The notes under the pieces: generated by a model
The model's input: the letters and a program-made list of their open reading frames with translations, nothing else
What the model was told of the DNA's origin: nothing
Database searches by the model: none
Part shown: positions 16,490 to 24,646 of the stretch, in pieces
Layout of the letters: each line of letters starts with the position of its first letter
Numbering within the stretch: the stretch's first letter is position 1
Source: RGIG5612 sp045601405
Lineage (GTDB): Bacteria > Bacillota > Clostridia > Lachnospirales > Lachnospiraceae
Reading direction: 5' to 3'
DNA length: 32,885 nt
Assembly: GCA_045601405.1 (NCBI GenBank)
Contig: JAZRZO010000017.1
Coordinates: forward strand, 1-32,885
Made by a program: the position numbers and the translations under genes

Positions 16490-16520
16490 GACCGCGCTCC
16501 TCCAAAGAACGCGGCCTTTT
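16490..16520. terminator. terminator between the TM1266-like gene and hydF
   Basis: CCGCG and CGCGG form a stem with a 13-nt loop. On the plus strand it is followed by CCTTTTT, and on the minus strand by GTC then TGTTTTT, so it can work in both directions. It lies about 70 bases past the regulator gene's stop, suggesting that hydF has its own promoter. Confidence 0.6.
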
Positions 16521-16589
16521 TAAGCCTTCAAGCTTGCGTCTTTCGCCTCAAGTTTTACGTTTCGGCGTCAGAGGACAATGTTTATATCC

Positions 16590-16835
16590 TTATTTACTTG
16601 AATAAGCGGCCTTTGCCGTTATCCCGTCAATGCGGCCGAGTTCCCCGGCCAGCGCATTGATATCATTGAGAGGGGCATCCATCGCAATGCAGATGATATT
16701 CACTCCCTTTTCGCGGTGCGGTATCCCCATACGGCCGATGATCCCATCCCCATATTTGTGAAGGAGTTCGTTAAGCTCAGGGGCTGCTTTCTTATCCTCC
16801 ACGATTATACTGACCACTGCGATCCTGTTTTCCAT
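16590..16835 (-). CDS. iron-only hydrogenase system regulator, TM1266-type
   Basis: An 81-residue protein with one ACT-like fold: VVSIIVEDKKAAPELNELLHKYG, IIGRMGIPHREKGVNIICIAMDAP, then NALAGELGRIDGITAKAAYS. This is the pattern of the small putative regulator that accompanies [FeFe] hydrogenase maturation genes (TM1266 family). It lies directly upstream of hydF-hydE-hydG on the same strand and just after a tRNA-Pro gene. It has no DNA-binding motif of its own, so how it regulates is not known; a link to nickel-responsive NikR-like ACT domains is only structural resemblance. Confidence 0.88.
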   Translation of the reverse strand: MENRIAVVSIIVEDKKAAPELNELLHKYGDGIIGRMGIPHREKGVNIICIAMDAPLNDINALAGELGRIDGITAKAAYSSK

Positions 16836-16857
16836 TACAAAGGCCTTTCTGATCTAA

Positions 16858-16931
16858 TCGGAATGACAGGATTTGAACCTGCAATCTCTTGGCCCCCATC
16901 CAAGCGCGATACCAAGTTTCGCTACATCCCG
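16858..16931 (-). tRNA. tRNA-Pro(GGG)
   Basis: On the minus strand the sequence folds as a full cloverleaf. The acceptor is CGGGATG/CATTCCG with one G-U pair, and the D-stem is GCGA/TCGC with GGT in the loop. The anticodon arm is CTTGG-ATGGGGG-CCAAG (anticodon GGG), and the T-arm is GCAGG-TTCAAAT-CCTGT. The discriminator is A. CCA is not encoded (TTAG follows). The TM1266-like gene begins 22 bases downstream on the same strand, so the two may share a transcript. Confidence 0.93.
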
Positions 16932-17005
16932 ATCGTTCCCTGAAAAGGTACATTAAGATGATACTGGTTTTTCCCCGACAATGCAAGGTCAATTTTTTCA
17001 AGGTT

Positions 17006-17055
17006 CCCGCCGAAGGTGCATATATATCGAAGTGTGACTAACCCGGCAACCGTCG
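17006..17055. repeat. truncated palindromic element
   Basis: CCCGCC, the left arm TGCATATATATCGAAGTGTG and the loop TAACCCGGCAACC are the same as in the 8781-8859 copy. The right arm stops after GTCG. From 17056 the sequence instead resembles a piece of a P-type ATPase gene. Confidence 0.7.
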
Positions 17056-17133
17056 CAGAGCCTCGCTTGTCTTAAACAATATACCGTTTCCGGCACCCAG
17101 TCCGTTTCCAACCATTATCGCGACAGGCGCTTT
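17056..17133 (-). pseudogene. fragment of a copper-type P-type ATPase gene
   Basis: On the minus strand the segment reads KAPVAIMVGNGLGAGNG followed by ILFKTSEAL. This matches the stretch just after the CPC motif in CopA-type heavy-metal ATPases (ATPVAIMVGTGKGAENG, ILIKGGEAL). Neither the CPC motif nor the DKTGT phosphorylation site is present, so only about 26 codons survive. The match ends exactly where the repeat begins. It lies just past the cysK stop, in another frame. Confidence 0.6.
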
Positions 17134-17173
17134 AGTAGCAGCAGCACTCACCTTATCTCCCACAGCCGCGGTC

Positions 17174-18106
17174 TCAGTCCGTAAAGATAGGTGTGGAGTA
17201 ATATCTGTCTCCACTGTCAGGAAGGAGAGCAACTATTACTTTGCCTTTATTTTCGGGCTTTTTAGCATATTCTATTGCCGCGTGAAGTGCTGCGCCCGAG
17301 GATATTCCGACAGAAATCCCTTCTTTAGCAGCCAGCAGTTTTGCTGCTGCGAATGCGTCGTCGGATGATGCTTTATATACCTCGTCGCAGATTGCGGTAT
17401 TAAGCACCTCGGGAACAAATCCGGCTCCTATGCCCTGTATTTTATGGGAGCCTGCCCGGCCTTCGGAAAGCACAGGGGAATCTTCCGGCTCAAGAGCGAC
17501 CACCTTTATATCAGGCTTCTGCTCTTTAAGGTAGGTGCCGGCGCCTGTTACTGTTCCACCGGTTCCTACGCCGGAGATAAAGATATCCACTTTTCCGTCG
17601 GTATCATTCCATATCTCCGGACCCGTTGTTGCTTTATGAACGGCGGGATTCGCCGGATTGACGAACTGCCCGGGTATAAAGCTGTTCGGGATCTCGGCTG
17701 CAAGCTCATCTGCCCTTGCTATGGCGCCCTTCATGCCCTTCGCGCCTTCTGTCAGCTCAAGCTGCGCTCCGTAAGCCTTAAGGATATTCCTTCTTTCAAC
17801 GCTCATTGTCTCGGGCATTGTAAGGATTATCTTATAGCCCTTGGTTGCGGCTATTGCGGCAAGGCCTATTCCGGTATTTCCGCTTGTGGGCTCGATGATC
17901 ACTGAATCGGGCTTTAACAGTCCCTTTTCCTCCGCGTCCTCTATCATAGCCTTTGCAATTCGATCTTTAACACTCCCCGCGGGATTGAAGTACTCCAGCT
18001 TTACCAGCACTGTCGCTTCAAGTTCCAGTTCCTTTTCCAGATTCACAACCTCCACGAGCGGCGTATTTCCTATAAGCTCTGCAGCTCCCTTATAGATCTT
18101 TGACAT
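17174..18106 (-). CDS. cysK: cysteine synthase (O-acetylserine sulfhydrylase)
   Basis: This 310-residue PLP enzyme makes L-cysteine from O-acetylserine and sulfide. The Schiff-base lysine is K47 in NPAGSVKDRIAKAM. The phosphate and substrate loops are EPTSGNTGIG and GVGTGGTVTGAG, and the C-terminal ISSGAALHAAI and LLPDSGDRYYST are typical of CysK. A GAGGG site lies before the ATG. It appears to be a single-gene unit with gene remnants on both sides. The high sulfur demand of the Fe-S enzymes in this window is a natural context, but no regulatory link is visible. Confidence 0.96.
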   Translation of the reverse strand: MSKIYKGAAELIGNTPLVEVVNLEKELELEATVLVKLEYFNPAGSVKDRIAKAMIEDAEEKGLLKPDSVIIEPTSGNTGIGLAAIAATKGYKIILTMPETMSVERRNILKAYGAQLELTEGAKGMKGAIARADELAAEIPNSFIPGQFVNPANPAVHKATTGPEIWNDTDGKVDIFISGVGTGGTVTGAGTYLKEQKPDIKVVALEPEDSPVLSEGRAGSHKIQGIGAGFVPEVLNTAICDEVYKASSDDAFAAAKLLAAKEGISVGISSGAALHAAIEYAKKPENKGKVIVALLPDSGDRYYSTPIFTD

Positions 18107-18143
18107 TTTTCTTACCCTCTTTCCTTATACTGATCTCTTCTTT

Positions 18144-18257
18144 TTACTTTACTGCGGCAAATCCCTTTTCGAGATCCGCGATTATCTCCACGAGGTCATG
18201 GACAACGCACATTTTAACAACGTGGCCTATGTCAACTTTTTCCTTCGTATTTATCTT
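18144..18257 (-). pseudogene. possible HD-domain hydrolase scrap upstream of cysK
   Basis: A 37-codon minus-strand frame between two stops reads EKVDIGHVVKMCVVHDLVEI and ends IADLEKGFAAVK. The first part resembles the HD metal-binding segment of small HD-domain nucleotidases (VLKMCLIHDLGEI). The tail instead recalls the C-terminus of O-acetylhomoserine sulfhydrylases (DIIADLEQAF). It may be a fused scrap of one or two dead genes, or a chance frame. It has no convincing start. Confidence 0.3.
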
Positions 18258-18310
18258 TTAAACACAAAATAATAAAAGCCGGGATCATATGATAAATCTT
18301 CCTATCTCCC

Positions 18311-19087
18311 CTAAAAGCTGTGGCCGCCGCCACCTCCGGACGAGAAGCCGCCACCTCCACCGCCGGAGAAACCGCCGCCTCCGCCGCCGATGAAGCCGCC
18401 ACCTCCCGATGAGGAACGTCTTCTCTTCGTGCGCGACACCAGTGTCGGGGTCACGCTCTTTACAACACCGGAATCTTTTGAGCCGCCGGTTACCGCATTT
18501 GTAAGAATTTTAACATCCTTTCCTTTTCTTCTCTGGCTTGTGATGATGATGAGATTCACTATCAGCACCGCCCCCAGCGCAAACGCTGCATTTGTCGCGT
18601 ATTTCATTGGCGTTGTGATCGAACCGCCGTCAAGTATGATCTTTATCTGATCAAATATCTTGCTCGCGCAGTTGTAATACCTGCCCTCAGACGCCTCCGT
18701 ATATGCATTGTCGGTTATCTCATGCGCCCTTGTGCGTGGTATGGACCTGTTTATCGCGCCGTCCGAAAATATCTCTATCCTCCTGTTATACATATCTATC
18801 AGAAGAAGCAGCCCGCTGTCCGCCCCAAAGTATTGTCTGTATTCAGACTCCGCAAGCGCTTCAGCGCTGCCGTTATACTCCTCATTTGTGATAAATGCCA
18901 CATTTCCGTAATTCAATATATCCTTTATTTCATTCCGAAGCAGCGCCTCTTCGGAATCGGTTAACAGGTACGCCCTGTCGTCGATCACCATGGTGTAGTC
19001 TTCCGTGTCGTCCGCCTTTACCGTAAAGGGAAGCGCAGAAAATATCGCAATGATCAACGCTGTCAGAACAAAAACTTTACTTTTCAT
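18311..19087 (-). CDS. exported TPM-domain protein with Gly-rich tail
   Basis: A 258-residue protein with a cleavable-looking signal peptide (MKSKVFVLTALIIAIFSALPF, then TVKADD). A TPM domain covers about residues 30-150 (VIDDRAYLLTDSEEALLRNEI, YFGADSGLLLLIDMYNRRIE, ITDNAYTEAS). A membrane segment follows near 165-185 (AAFALGAVLIVNLIIITS), then a basic linker. The last ~35 residues are repeated GGGGGFSGG units ending GGHSF. TPM proteins of this layout sit on the outer face of the membrane; the molecular job in Clostridia is not established. Its ATG overlaps the end of the zinc-ribbon protein gene by 11 bases, so the two are translated together. Confidence 0.85.
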   Translation of the reverse strand: MKSKVFVLTALIIAIFSALPFTVKADDTEDYTMVIDDRAYLLTDSEEALLRNEIKDILNYGNVAFITNEEYNGSAEALAESEYRQYFGADSGLLLLIDMYNRRIEIFSDGAINRSIPRTRAHEITDNAYTEASEGRYYNCASKIFDQIKIILDGGSITTPMKYATNAAFALGAVLIVNLIIITSQRRKGKDVKILTNAVTGGSKDSGVVKSVTPTLVSRTKRRRSSSGGGGFIGGGGGGFSGGGGGGFSSGGGGGHSF

Positions 19088-20699
19088 TGTCCGCCCCCTC
19101 TCTGCCGAAGAAATTCGGAACCGGCCTCGTATTAAGGAAGTTAAAGTAATTTGCTGCTGATATGCAGTTTACCAGCACCGCCGCAAGGCACGCCAGCGCA
19201 GTTCCGTAATACCAGAAGTCATGAGCCGGGTTCATAATGCCTATCACTATGCCTGCCACTATCACAACAAGCGCCAGTATCGCCGGTATGATGGCTGACC
19301 TTTTCTCCAGTCTCGCTGCATTGCTTATGGTACGTATGGAAAAATACAGCTGGAAGGGCAGCGCGATCATAAATATCGTACCCTTTCCTCCGAAAGTTTC
19401 TAATGCTCCTATCGTCCGGCCCCCGCTGCTTATCATCGAAAAACCGTATGTTACGATATATAAAACGATCAGCAGCGCCACGGCTATAAAGCCTATCTTC
19501 ATCCCCGAAGGCTTGCTGTCCCCGGTTGCTCTGGCCTTCACCCTTTTCTTTTTCGCTGTATGCTGTGTGTCGCCGTAGTCATATACATGACTTTCCCTTT
19601 CGTATATCGCTTTTATCTCCCTGTGAAGTATGATGCCCGATATCACCAGGACAACTCCGGCTATCATGCTTATTGTGCTGGGCAGGATGAATATCGGCAG
19701 CAGGCTCAGTATCACAAAGATGACGGCTGCCGCTATAAGCGATACCAGGAAGAACTTCTTTTTATCTACCGGTATGTCCGTTGCCATCTTTCCGCTCTGG
19801 CCGTTCATCACCGAGTATGCCACTCTGTTTTTATTCCGCCATGTCAGGAACCATACCGGAAAATATGAAACATTGCAGTCTATCGCTCCTATGCCGATTT
19901 TTTCTTTTTCCTGATCTATGGTATTTTCCCTGTCGACCTGAACTTTTTGTACATTTCTCTCCACGTCTTCATATATAGAATCCACCGTAAGCTGTGTGGC
20001 CTCAGTCATATATGTGCGCTCATCAGTAGTAGTCTTGTCTGCGTAGAAGCCCGCCAGATAGCCCTCGTGGAAGTCCTCTTCATCCTGCTCATTAAAGGGA
20101 GCTATCTCATTTGCGATCGTGTCATCAAAGGCCGATGACGCGTCAAAGCTGACTCCCCTTGTCCTGCCGCCTATCGCCGCGTCGATATCATAAACCTCGC
20201 TGTAGTCATAGCCTCCTGAAGAATAGTTGGCCGTTCCCTTTATGCGGATCTGCTTTTCCGGGATAACCGCCTCATATGAGAAATACGGAAGATATATGCC
20301 TCGGAAGCCTTCCAGAAACTGCGCCGACTTGTATTCCTTTGGAACATAGAGTTTTCCTTTGATGGCCTTTTCGTACTCATCGCAGGCCTGCTGCTTGGTT
20401 TTTTTAAAAGGGATGATGGTCTGAGGCCGCAAAAGCTCCTCATGTCTGGAACTGAGCATAGCCTCGCTTCCGCAGTACGCGCAGTATGCCACCACCTGTT
20501 CATCCGGCGCCGCAAGCTCCGCCCCGCAATTCCTGCAGGTATACACGAGCGTATCATATGTTACCTTTTGTTCCTCACCCTCGTTATTGCTTTTATAATC
20601 AGGAACCTCGATCCTGGTATCACAGTATTCGCACTTCAGAACCTGGCCACTGATGTCAAAGATCATCTTACCGCCGCATGACGGACAGCCTATACCCAT
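19077..20699 (-). CDS. double zinc-ribbon multi-pass membrane protein
   Basis: A 540-residue protein that starts with two zinc ribbons: C5-PS-C8 with C23-EY-C26, and C55-RN-C58 with C73-AY-C76. A long soluble part follows that includes FRGIYLPYFSYEAVI and a segment of alternating charged residues. The C-terminal third holds about seven hydrophobic helices (FFLVSLIAAAVIFVILSLLP and later ones). The ribbon pairs are of the TFIIB/replication-factor-like type often found at the N-terminus of bacterial membrane proteins. It is coupled to the TPM gene. Its function is unknown; a role in envelope or membrane-protein quality control is only a guess from the partner. Confidence 0.8.
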   Translation of the reverse strand: MGIGCPSCGGKMIFDISGQVLKCEYCDTRIEVPDYKSNNEGEEQKVTYDTLVYTCRNCGAELAAPDEQVVAYCAYCGSEAMLSSRHEELLRPQTIIPFKKTKQQACDEYEKAIKGKLYVPKEYKSAQFLEGFRGIYLPYFSYEAVIPEKQIRIKGTANYSSGGYDYSEVYDIDAAIGGRTRGVSFDASSAFDDTIANEIAPFNEQDEEDFHEGYLAGFYADKTTTDERTYMTEATQLTVDSIYEDVERNVQKVQVDRENTIDQEKEKIGIGAIDCNVSYFPVWFLTWRNKNRVAYSVMNGQSGKMATDIPVDKKKFFLVSLIAAAVIFVILSLLPIFILPSTISMIAGVVLVISGIILHREIKAIYERESHVYDYGDTQHTAKKKRVKARATGDSKPSGMKIGFIAVALLIVLYIVTYGFSMISSGGRTIGALETFGGKGTIFMIALPFQLYFSIRTISNAARLEKRSAIIPAILALVVIVAGIVIGIMNPAHDFWYYGTALACLAAVLVNCISAANYFNFLNTRPVPNFFGREGADNEK

Positions 20700-20783
20700 A
20701 AAACCTCCTTAGAATTGCAAACCTTAACTCTCTAAATTTTATCACAACTGACCCTGCTGCATAACGCAACATCAGCACATGTC

Positions 20784-20872
20784 GCCCCTCATCCGTCGCC
20801 TTCGGCGCCACCTTCCCCCGGAGGGGGGGAGGCCAGTGATGACAAAAGAACCGTCCCCTTGTCACCTGATCA
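20784..20872. repeat. GC-rich hairpin plus GGGGACGGTTC motif
   Basis: CCCCTCATCCGTCGCC TTC GGCGCC and CCTTCCCCCGGAGGGGGG form two adjacent hairpins like the unit at 890-943. Next to them, reading on the minus strand, TTGTCAC-type ends flank AAGGGGACGGTTCTTTTG (20837-20866). I recall GGGGACGGTTC as a recurrent intergenic motif in Firmicutes. The block ends at the glgB stop codon. Confidence 0.55.
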
Positions 20873-22783
20873 CTTTCTTTTATAATTCCTCATCGGAAAC
20901 TTAAAGATAACCGATTCATACGGCCTCAGGTTATAGGTAAGCCTGAATCGTCTTCCGTCGCACTCTTCCTTCGTTGCCCTGACAGACGGTACGCCGCCTA
21001 TGTCCTCCGGACCGCCGCCTCCCGGCAGAGCGTCAAAAGTGCTGAATATGCGCTCATAGCTGCCGCCGACGGGAACGCCGCAGCTGTAGTTTTCAAAATA
21101 TACAGGCGAAAAGCTGCATATAACAACAAGCGCCTCATTATAATTCCATGGATTCCTGCGGATATAGCTAATGATGTTCCTGTCGTGATCTGCGCTGTTT
21201 ATCCATTCAAAGGTCCTCTGATCTTTTGAATCCGAATATAGAACCGGATATTCGCGGTATAAGTAAAGCAGCTTTCTGACAGTAAGCAAAACATCCCTGT
21301 GCCCCAGTTCATCTGCGAGATGCCAGTCTATGCCCCGGCCTTCATCCCACTCACGCTCCATCGCGAAATCCTGTCCCATAAACAAAAGCTTCTTCCCCGG
21401 ATGCGTAAACTGATATGTATATACAGTCTTAAGACAGCCCAGACGGTCCTCCTTCTTTCCCGGAGACTTCTCCACCATCGAATGCTTCAGATGAACAACC
21501 TCGTCATGAGAAAGGACCAGCACATAGTTTTCCAGAAAAGCATAGTCCGGACTGTGCGTGAGCGCGCCGTGGTGATACGTCCTGAACACCGGATCCTTAC
21601 CGATATATCTGAGCGTATCATTCATCCAACCCATGTTCCACTTAAGCGTAAAGCCAAGAGCTGCGTCATATTCATCCGACGTAACACCGGCCTCTATCGA
21701 AGAATCCTCCGCGATAAGATATCCCGTCGTTCTGATCTTTACCTCGTAGTTAAGCTGCCGAAGAAAATCCATGCTTTCGAGATTATGGGCTCCGCCGTAT
21801 TTATTGGGGTGCCACTCATTCCTGCTGAAATTTGAATATATCATTGCAGCCACCGCGTCCACCCTGAGAGCGTCTATGTGAAACTCCTTTATCCAGTAGA
21901 ATGCGCTTGAGATAAGAAACGACCGGACCTCCGGCCTGCCGTGGTCAAACGCCTTCGTCCCCCACTCGGGATATTCAGCCCTTAACGGATCCGCGGATTC
22001 ATACAACGGTGTTCCGTCAAAATCCGCCAGAGAAAAATCATCCTTCGGAAAGTGCGCCGGCACCCAGTCAAGTATCACGCTGATGCCGCAGCTGTGCATC
22101 TTATCCACGAAATACCGGAAGTCATCCGGCACGCCGTATCTGCTCGTAGGCGCAAAGTAGCCCGTCACCTGATAGCCCCACGAGCCGTCAAACGGATATT
22201 CGCAGATGCCTATAAGCTCGATGTGCGTATATCCCATATATGTTATATATTCGGCAAGCTGATCCGCAAGCTCCCTGTAATTCAAAAAGCCATCTTCCGG
22301 TCCGCTTCCCGGCCACTTTTTCCATGAGCCCAGGTGTACCTCATATATCGCCATTGGCTTTTCAACAACCTTTGTGTTGTCTCTTTTTGCCTGATATTCC
22401 GCGTCCTTCCATTCATAACAAGACGGCGCGCAGACTATCGCCGCGTTATCCGGCCTCAGCTCGCACCGGAACGCGTAAGGATCAGTTTTATAGCGCTTTG
22501 TGCCATCAGCCCCCACTATCACAAAACGGTATGCGTCGCCGTCTCCCACACCCGGGATAAACGTCTCCCACACACCGTTTTCTGCACGGTCCATATACCA
22601 TTCATTTTCCCAGCCTGTGCGCGCGCAGATAACAGCAACGCTCCCGGCGCCGGGCGCCCATACAACAAAATGTGTTCCGGCTTTTCCGTTCTCTTCACCG
22701 GTATGAGCCCCCATCTTCAGATATGCCTCGTAGTTAGTGCCCTGATGAAAGAGATAACTGTCAAATTCAGTAAACAGTTTCAT
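20870..22783 (-). CDS. glgB: 1,4-alpha-glucan branching enzyme
   Basis: This 637-residue GH13 enzyme makes the alpha-1,6 branches of glycogen. An N-terminal carbohydrate-binding beta domain (HFVVWAPGAGSVAVI) precedes the barrel. Barrel motifs are DWVPAHFPKDD, ALRVDAVAAM (nucleophile D309), LIAEDSS (acid E359) and LSHDEVVHLKHSM. EYPFDGSWGYQVTGYFAPTSR is characteristic of branching enzymes. The ATG at 22783 has AGGGG 5 bases upstream and is chosen over a GTG two codons earlier. It overlaps the upstream zincin gene by 17 bases. No other glycogen gene is in the window. Confidence 0.95.
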   Translation of the reverse strand: MKLFTEFDSYLFHQGTNYEAYLKMGAHTGEENGKAGTHFVVWAPGAGSVAVICARTGWENEWYMDRAENGVWETFIPGVGDGDAYRFVIVGADGTKRYKTDPYAFRCELRPDNAAIVCAPSCYEWKDAEYQAKRDNTKVVEKPMAIYEVHLGSWKKWPGSGPEDGFLNYRELADQLAEYITYMGYTHIELIGICEYPFDGSWGYQVTGYFAPTSRYGVPDDFRYFVDKMHSCGISVILDWVPAHFPKDDFSLADFDGTPLYESADPLRAEYPEWGTKAFDHGRPEVRSFLISSAFYWIKEFHIDALRVDAVAAMIYSNFSRNEWHPNKYGGAHNLESMDFLRQLNYEVKIRTTGYLIAEDSSIEAGVTSDEYDAALGFTLKWNMGWMNDTLRYIGKDPVFRTYHHGALTHSPDYAFLENYVLVLSHDEVVHLKHSMVEKSPGKKEDRLGCLKTVYTYQFTHPGKKLLFMGQDFAMEREWDEGRGIDWHLADELGHRDVLLTVRKLLYLYREYPVLYSDSKDQRTFEWINSADHDRNIISYIRRNPWNYNEALVVICSFSPVYFENYSCGVPVGGSYERIFSTFDALPGGGGPEDIGGVPSVRATKEECDGRRFRLTYNLRPYESVIFKFPMRNYKRK

Positions 22784-23165
22784 TTTCACCCCTGTGACGC
22801 ATGTAGTATTTCATCATACGCTTTTTGTCCTCTTCTATCAGCGTCCCCCTTCCGAAGAGCCCTGCCCTGGCTTCAATGTGATGCAGAAACTCATGTCTGA
22901 GCGTTTCTCTTATCTGCGCCCGGACAGCTTCATCACTCGCGTATCGCAGGGTTCTGACAAAAGAGCCGTAGTAAAGTGCCACCTGCGTTCCCATACGGCC
23001 GCGGCTGTATGTGCCCAGGATATAAAGGTCGTCCGCCAGCCTGTCCGGATGCGGATACTCCTTCTCCTCAAGTATCACGCCTCCCGAAAGTTCATCCATA
23101 ACATAGTCCGGAAGCAGACCGACCTCTTCTTCTAATACTTCACCAAACTCCTCATATGTAAGCAT
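22767..23165 (-). CDS. small zincin-like metallopeptidase
   Basis: A 132-residue soluble protein with the zinc motif HEFLHHIEAR near residue 100, preceded by YYGSFVRTLRYASDEAVRAQ. It has the size and layout of the minimal zincin family (PF06262-like), whose substrates are mostly unknown. It has no signal peptide. Its 3' end overlaps glgB, so it is translationally coupled to it, although no shared function is obvious. Confidence 0.8.
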   Translation of the reverse strand: MLTYEEFGEVLEEEVGLLPDYVMDELSGGVILEEKEYPHPDRLADDLYILGTYSRGRMGTQVALYYGSFVRTLRYASDEAVRAQIRETLRHEFLHHIEARAGLFGRGTLIEEDKKRMMKYYMRHRGENETVY

Positions 23166-23265
23166 AGCTGCCCCGCCTGGATATCCGTGCCGGGCGGCAG
23201 TTAAAATATCAGGGAGATATCGCCGTGCAGCACTATCCTCAAATCTACCATCCTGTGATCAGTTT

Positions 23266-23802
23266 TTATTCAAAAAACTTTGCGATCTCCGGGATCTCCT
23301 TTCTCGGATTAAGTGCGGGTTCCTTCGCCCTGTAGCCTATAGCGATAACGGATGCCACCGCCTCGTCTTCCGGGATGTCCAGCTCCGCCTTAAGTGCAGC
23401 TTCATCGCGGATCCCCATTATCAGCGTATCCAGCCCCGCGTCTGCTGCCGCAAGCACAAGATATGAGTTCTGAAGTCCCAGGTCATAAGCTCCCCAGCAA
23501 TCTCCAAACTCATTTGCCGGCTCTCCGTTCATAAAGCCCGCAACGCCCTTCTCATAGGTTGTAACTATCAGCGCCGCTCCGGAGCTGTTTTTCCGGTTAA
23601 ACTCGGGAAGTCCTGCCACCCTGACCTGCTCCAGCTTTTCGCCGGGAAGCACCACATAATACCTGCCTGTCTGGGTGTTCTTCCATGATGGAGCCAGCTG
23701 AGCCTTCTTCAGTATCTCCTCCACCTGCTCCCTGGTAACCTTTTTATCCGGGTCATACTCGCGGACGCTTCTTCTTACTTCTATCAGTTTAGAAAATTCC
23801 AT
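23266..23802 (-). CDS. nitroreductase-family FMN protein
   Basis: A 178-residue protein with the nitroreductase fold: FSKLIEVRRSVREYDPDK at the N-terminus (FMN phosphate contacts), AQLAPSWKNTQTGRYYVV, and AADAGLDTLIMGIRDEAA. These enzymes use NAD(P)H and FMN to reduce nitro compounds, quinones or flavins; the natural substrate here cannot be named. GGAAGGAG lies before the ATG. It stands between the cell-wall-repeat gene and the zincin gene with hairpins on both sides, so it is probably its own unit. Confidence 0.9.
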   Translation of the reverse strand: MEFSKLIEVRRSVREYDPDKKVTREQVEEILKKAQLAPSWKNTQTGRYYVVLPGEKLEQVRVAGLPEFNRKNSSGAALIVTTYEKGVAGFMNGEPANEFGDCWGAYDLGLQNSYLVLAAADAGLDTLIMGIRDEAALKAELDIPEDEAVASVIAIGYRAKEPALNPRKEIPEIAKFFE

Positions 23803-23824
23803 TTTAAATCTCCTTCCTGTCAGG

Positions 23825-23846
23825 CTCCGGGCGCTGCCGCCCGGAG
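23825..23846. terminator. hairpin downstream of the cell-wall-repeat gene
   Basis: A perfect 9-bp stem (CTCCGGGCG and CGCCCGGAG) with a CTGC loop lies 24 bases past the stop of the cell-wall-repeat gene. There is no U-tract. It probably ends that transcript or separates it from the nitroreductase gene. Confidence 0.5.
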
Positions 23847-23869
23847 TCCGTTATGATCAGTTTCTCATT

Positions 23870-24646
23870 TCAGGGGACTATAGGAAGAATGATATCTCCT
23901 TCACCACTCATATAAACACCATTGCCCTGTCCACCGCCATCGCCTTGAGATTGGATATCTACAGGCTCGGTATCCGTGTCAGAGCTGTGATCGTCAGGCT
24001 CCGCTACTCCGTCCTTAACATTATATTTCTTTCCCTGAAACACAAACGTGCCATTGAAGCCCCAGTCGATCACTCCGTTTTTGACCTTATAATAGTTCCC
24101 CTGGCCTTCCACCTGGGCAAGCGTGTCGGCATCCCATTTCAGCACACCGTTTTCAACATAGTACCATGTGCCGTTATACAGTGTCAGTGTTGTCTTGTTA
24201 CAGTCAATGTATCCGCCGTTGACGTAGAACCATGTATTGTTAGCGAATATAAGGCTGCGAAAGCCCCAGTCGATGGCCCCGTTCCTGAGATAAAACCACA
24301 CGTCGTTGTAATAATACAGCCCGTTAAAGCCCCAGTCGATCACTCCGTTCTTGACCTTGTAATAGTTCCCCTGGCCTTCCACCCGGGCAAGCGTGTCGGC
24401 ATCCCATCTCAACACGCCTTTTTCAACATAAAACCATGTGCCGTTAAAAAAAACCAGACTTGTATAATCAGTAGCTATTTCCCCGTTCTGATAATAAAAC
24501 CATGTGCCGTCTGCGCCCTGCGCGAGACCGGTATATCCGTCGGCTCTTACCTCACGCGCCGGCATTATCGCCGCCGCTGAAACAACAGCCACCGCAACCG
24601 CTATAACAACGACAAACTTCCTGCATACCTTTTTAAATCTTCCCAT
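23870..24646 (-). CDS. exported cell-wall-binding-repeat protein ending GDIILPIVP
   Basis: A 258-residue secreted protein. A signal peptide (FVVVIAVAVAVVSAAAIM, AREVRA) is followed by aromatic/Gly repeats of the choline/cell-wall-binding type (GTWFYVEKGVLRWDADTL, GNYYKVKNGVIDWGFNG) at about residues 40-215. A block of about 45 residues is nearly duplicated (DNA 24060-24145 and 24330-24415). An acidic linker rich in D, S and T (about 217-235) leads to a Gln/Gly stretch and the C-terminus GVYMSGEGDIILPIVP. The last nine residues are identical to the end of the membrane protein at 27019-27450. GAGGAG lies 2-5 bases before the ATG. The gene follows loaP on the same strand, with a palindromic element between. 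It probably acts at the cell surface. Confidence 0.85.
   Translation of the reverse strand: MGRFKKVCRKFVVVIAVAVAVVSAAAIMPAREVRADGYTGLAQGADGTWFYYQNGEIATDYTSLVFFNGTWFYVEKGVLRWDADTLARVEGQGNYYKVKNGVIDWGFNGLYYYNDVWFYLRNGAIDWGFRSLIFANNTWFYVNGGYIDCNKTTLTLYNGTWYYVENGVLKWDADTLAQVEGQGNYYKVKNGVIDWGFNGTFVFQGKKYNVKDGVAEPDDHSSDTDTEPVDIQSQGDGGGQGNGVYMSGEGDIILPIVP

Noticed and set aside
17038..17232. 64-codon minus-strand frame overlapping the end of cysK
   Set aside because: The first part is cysK in another frame; only the copA-like scrap in its second half is meaningful.
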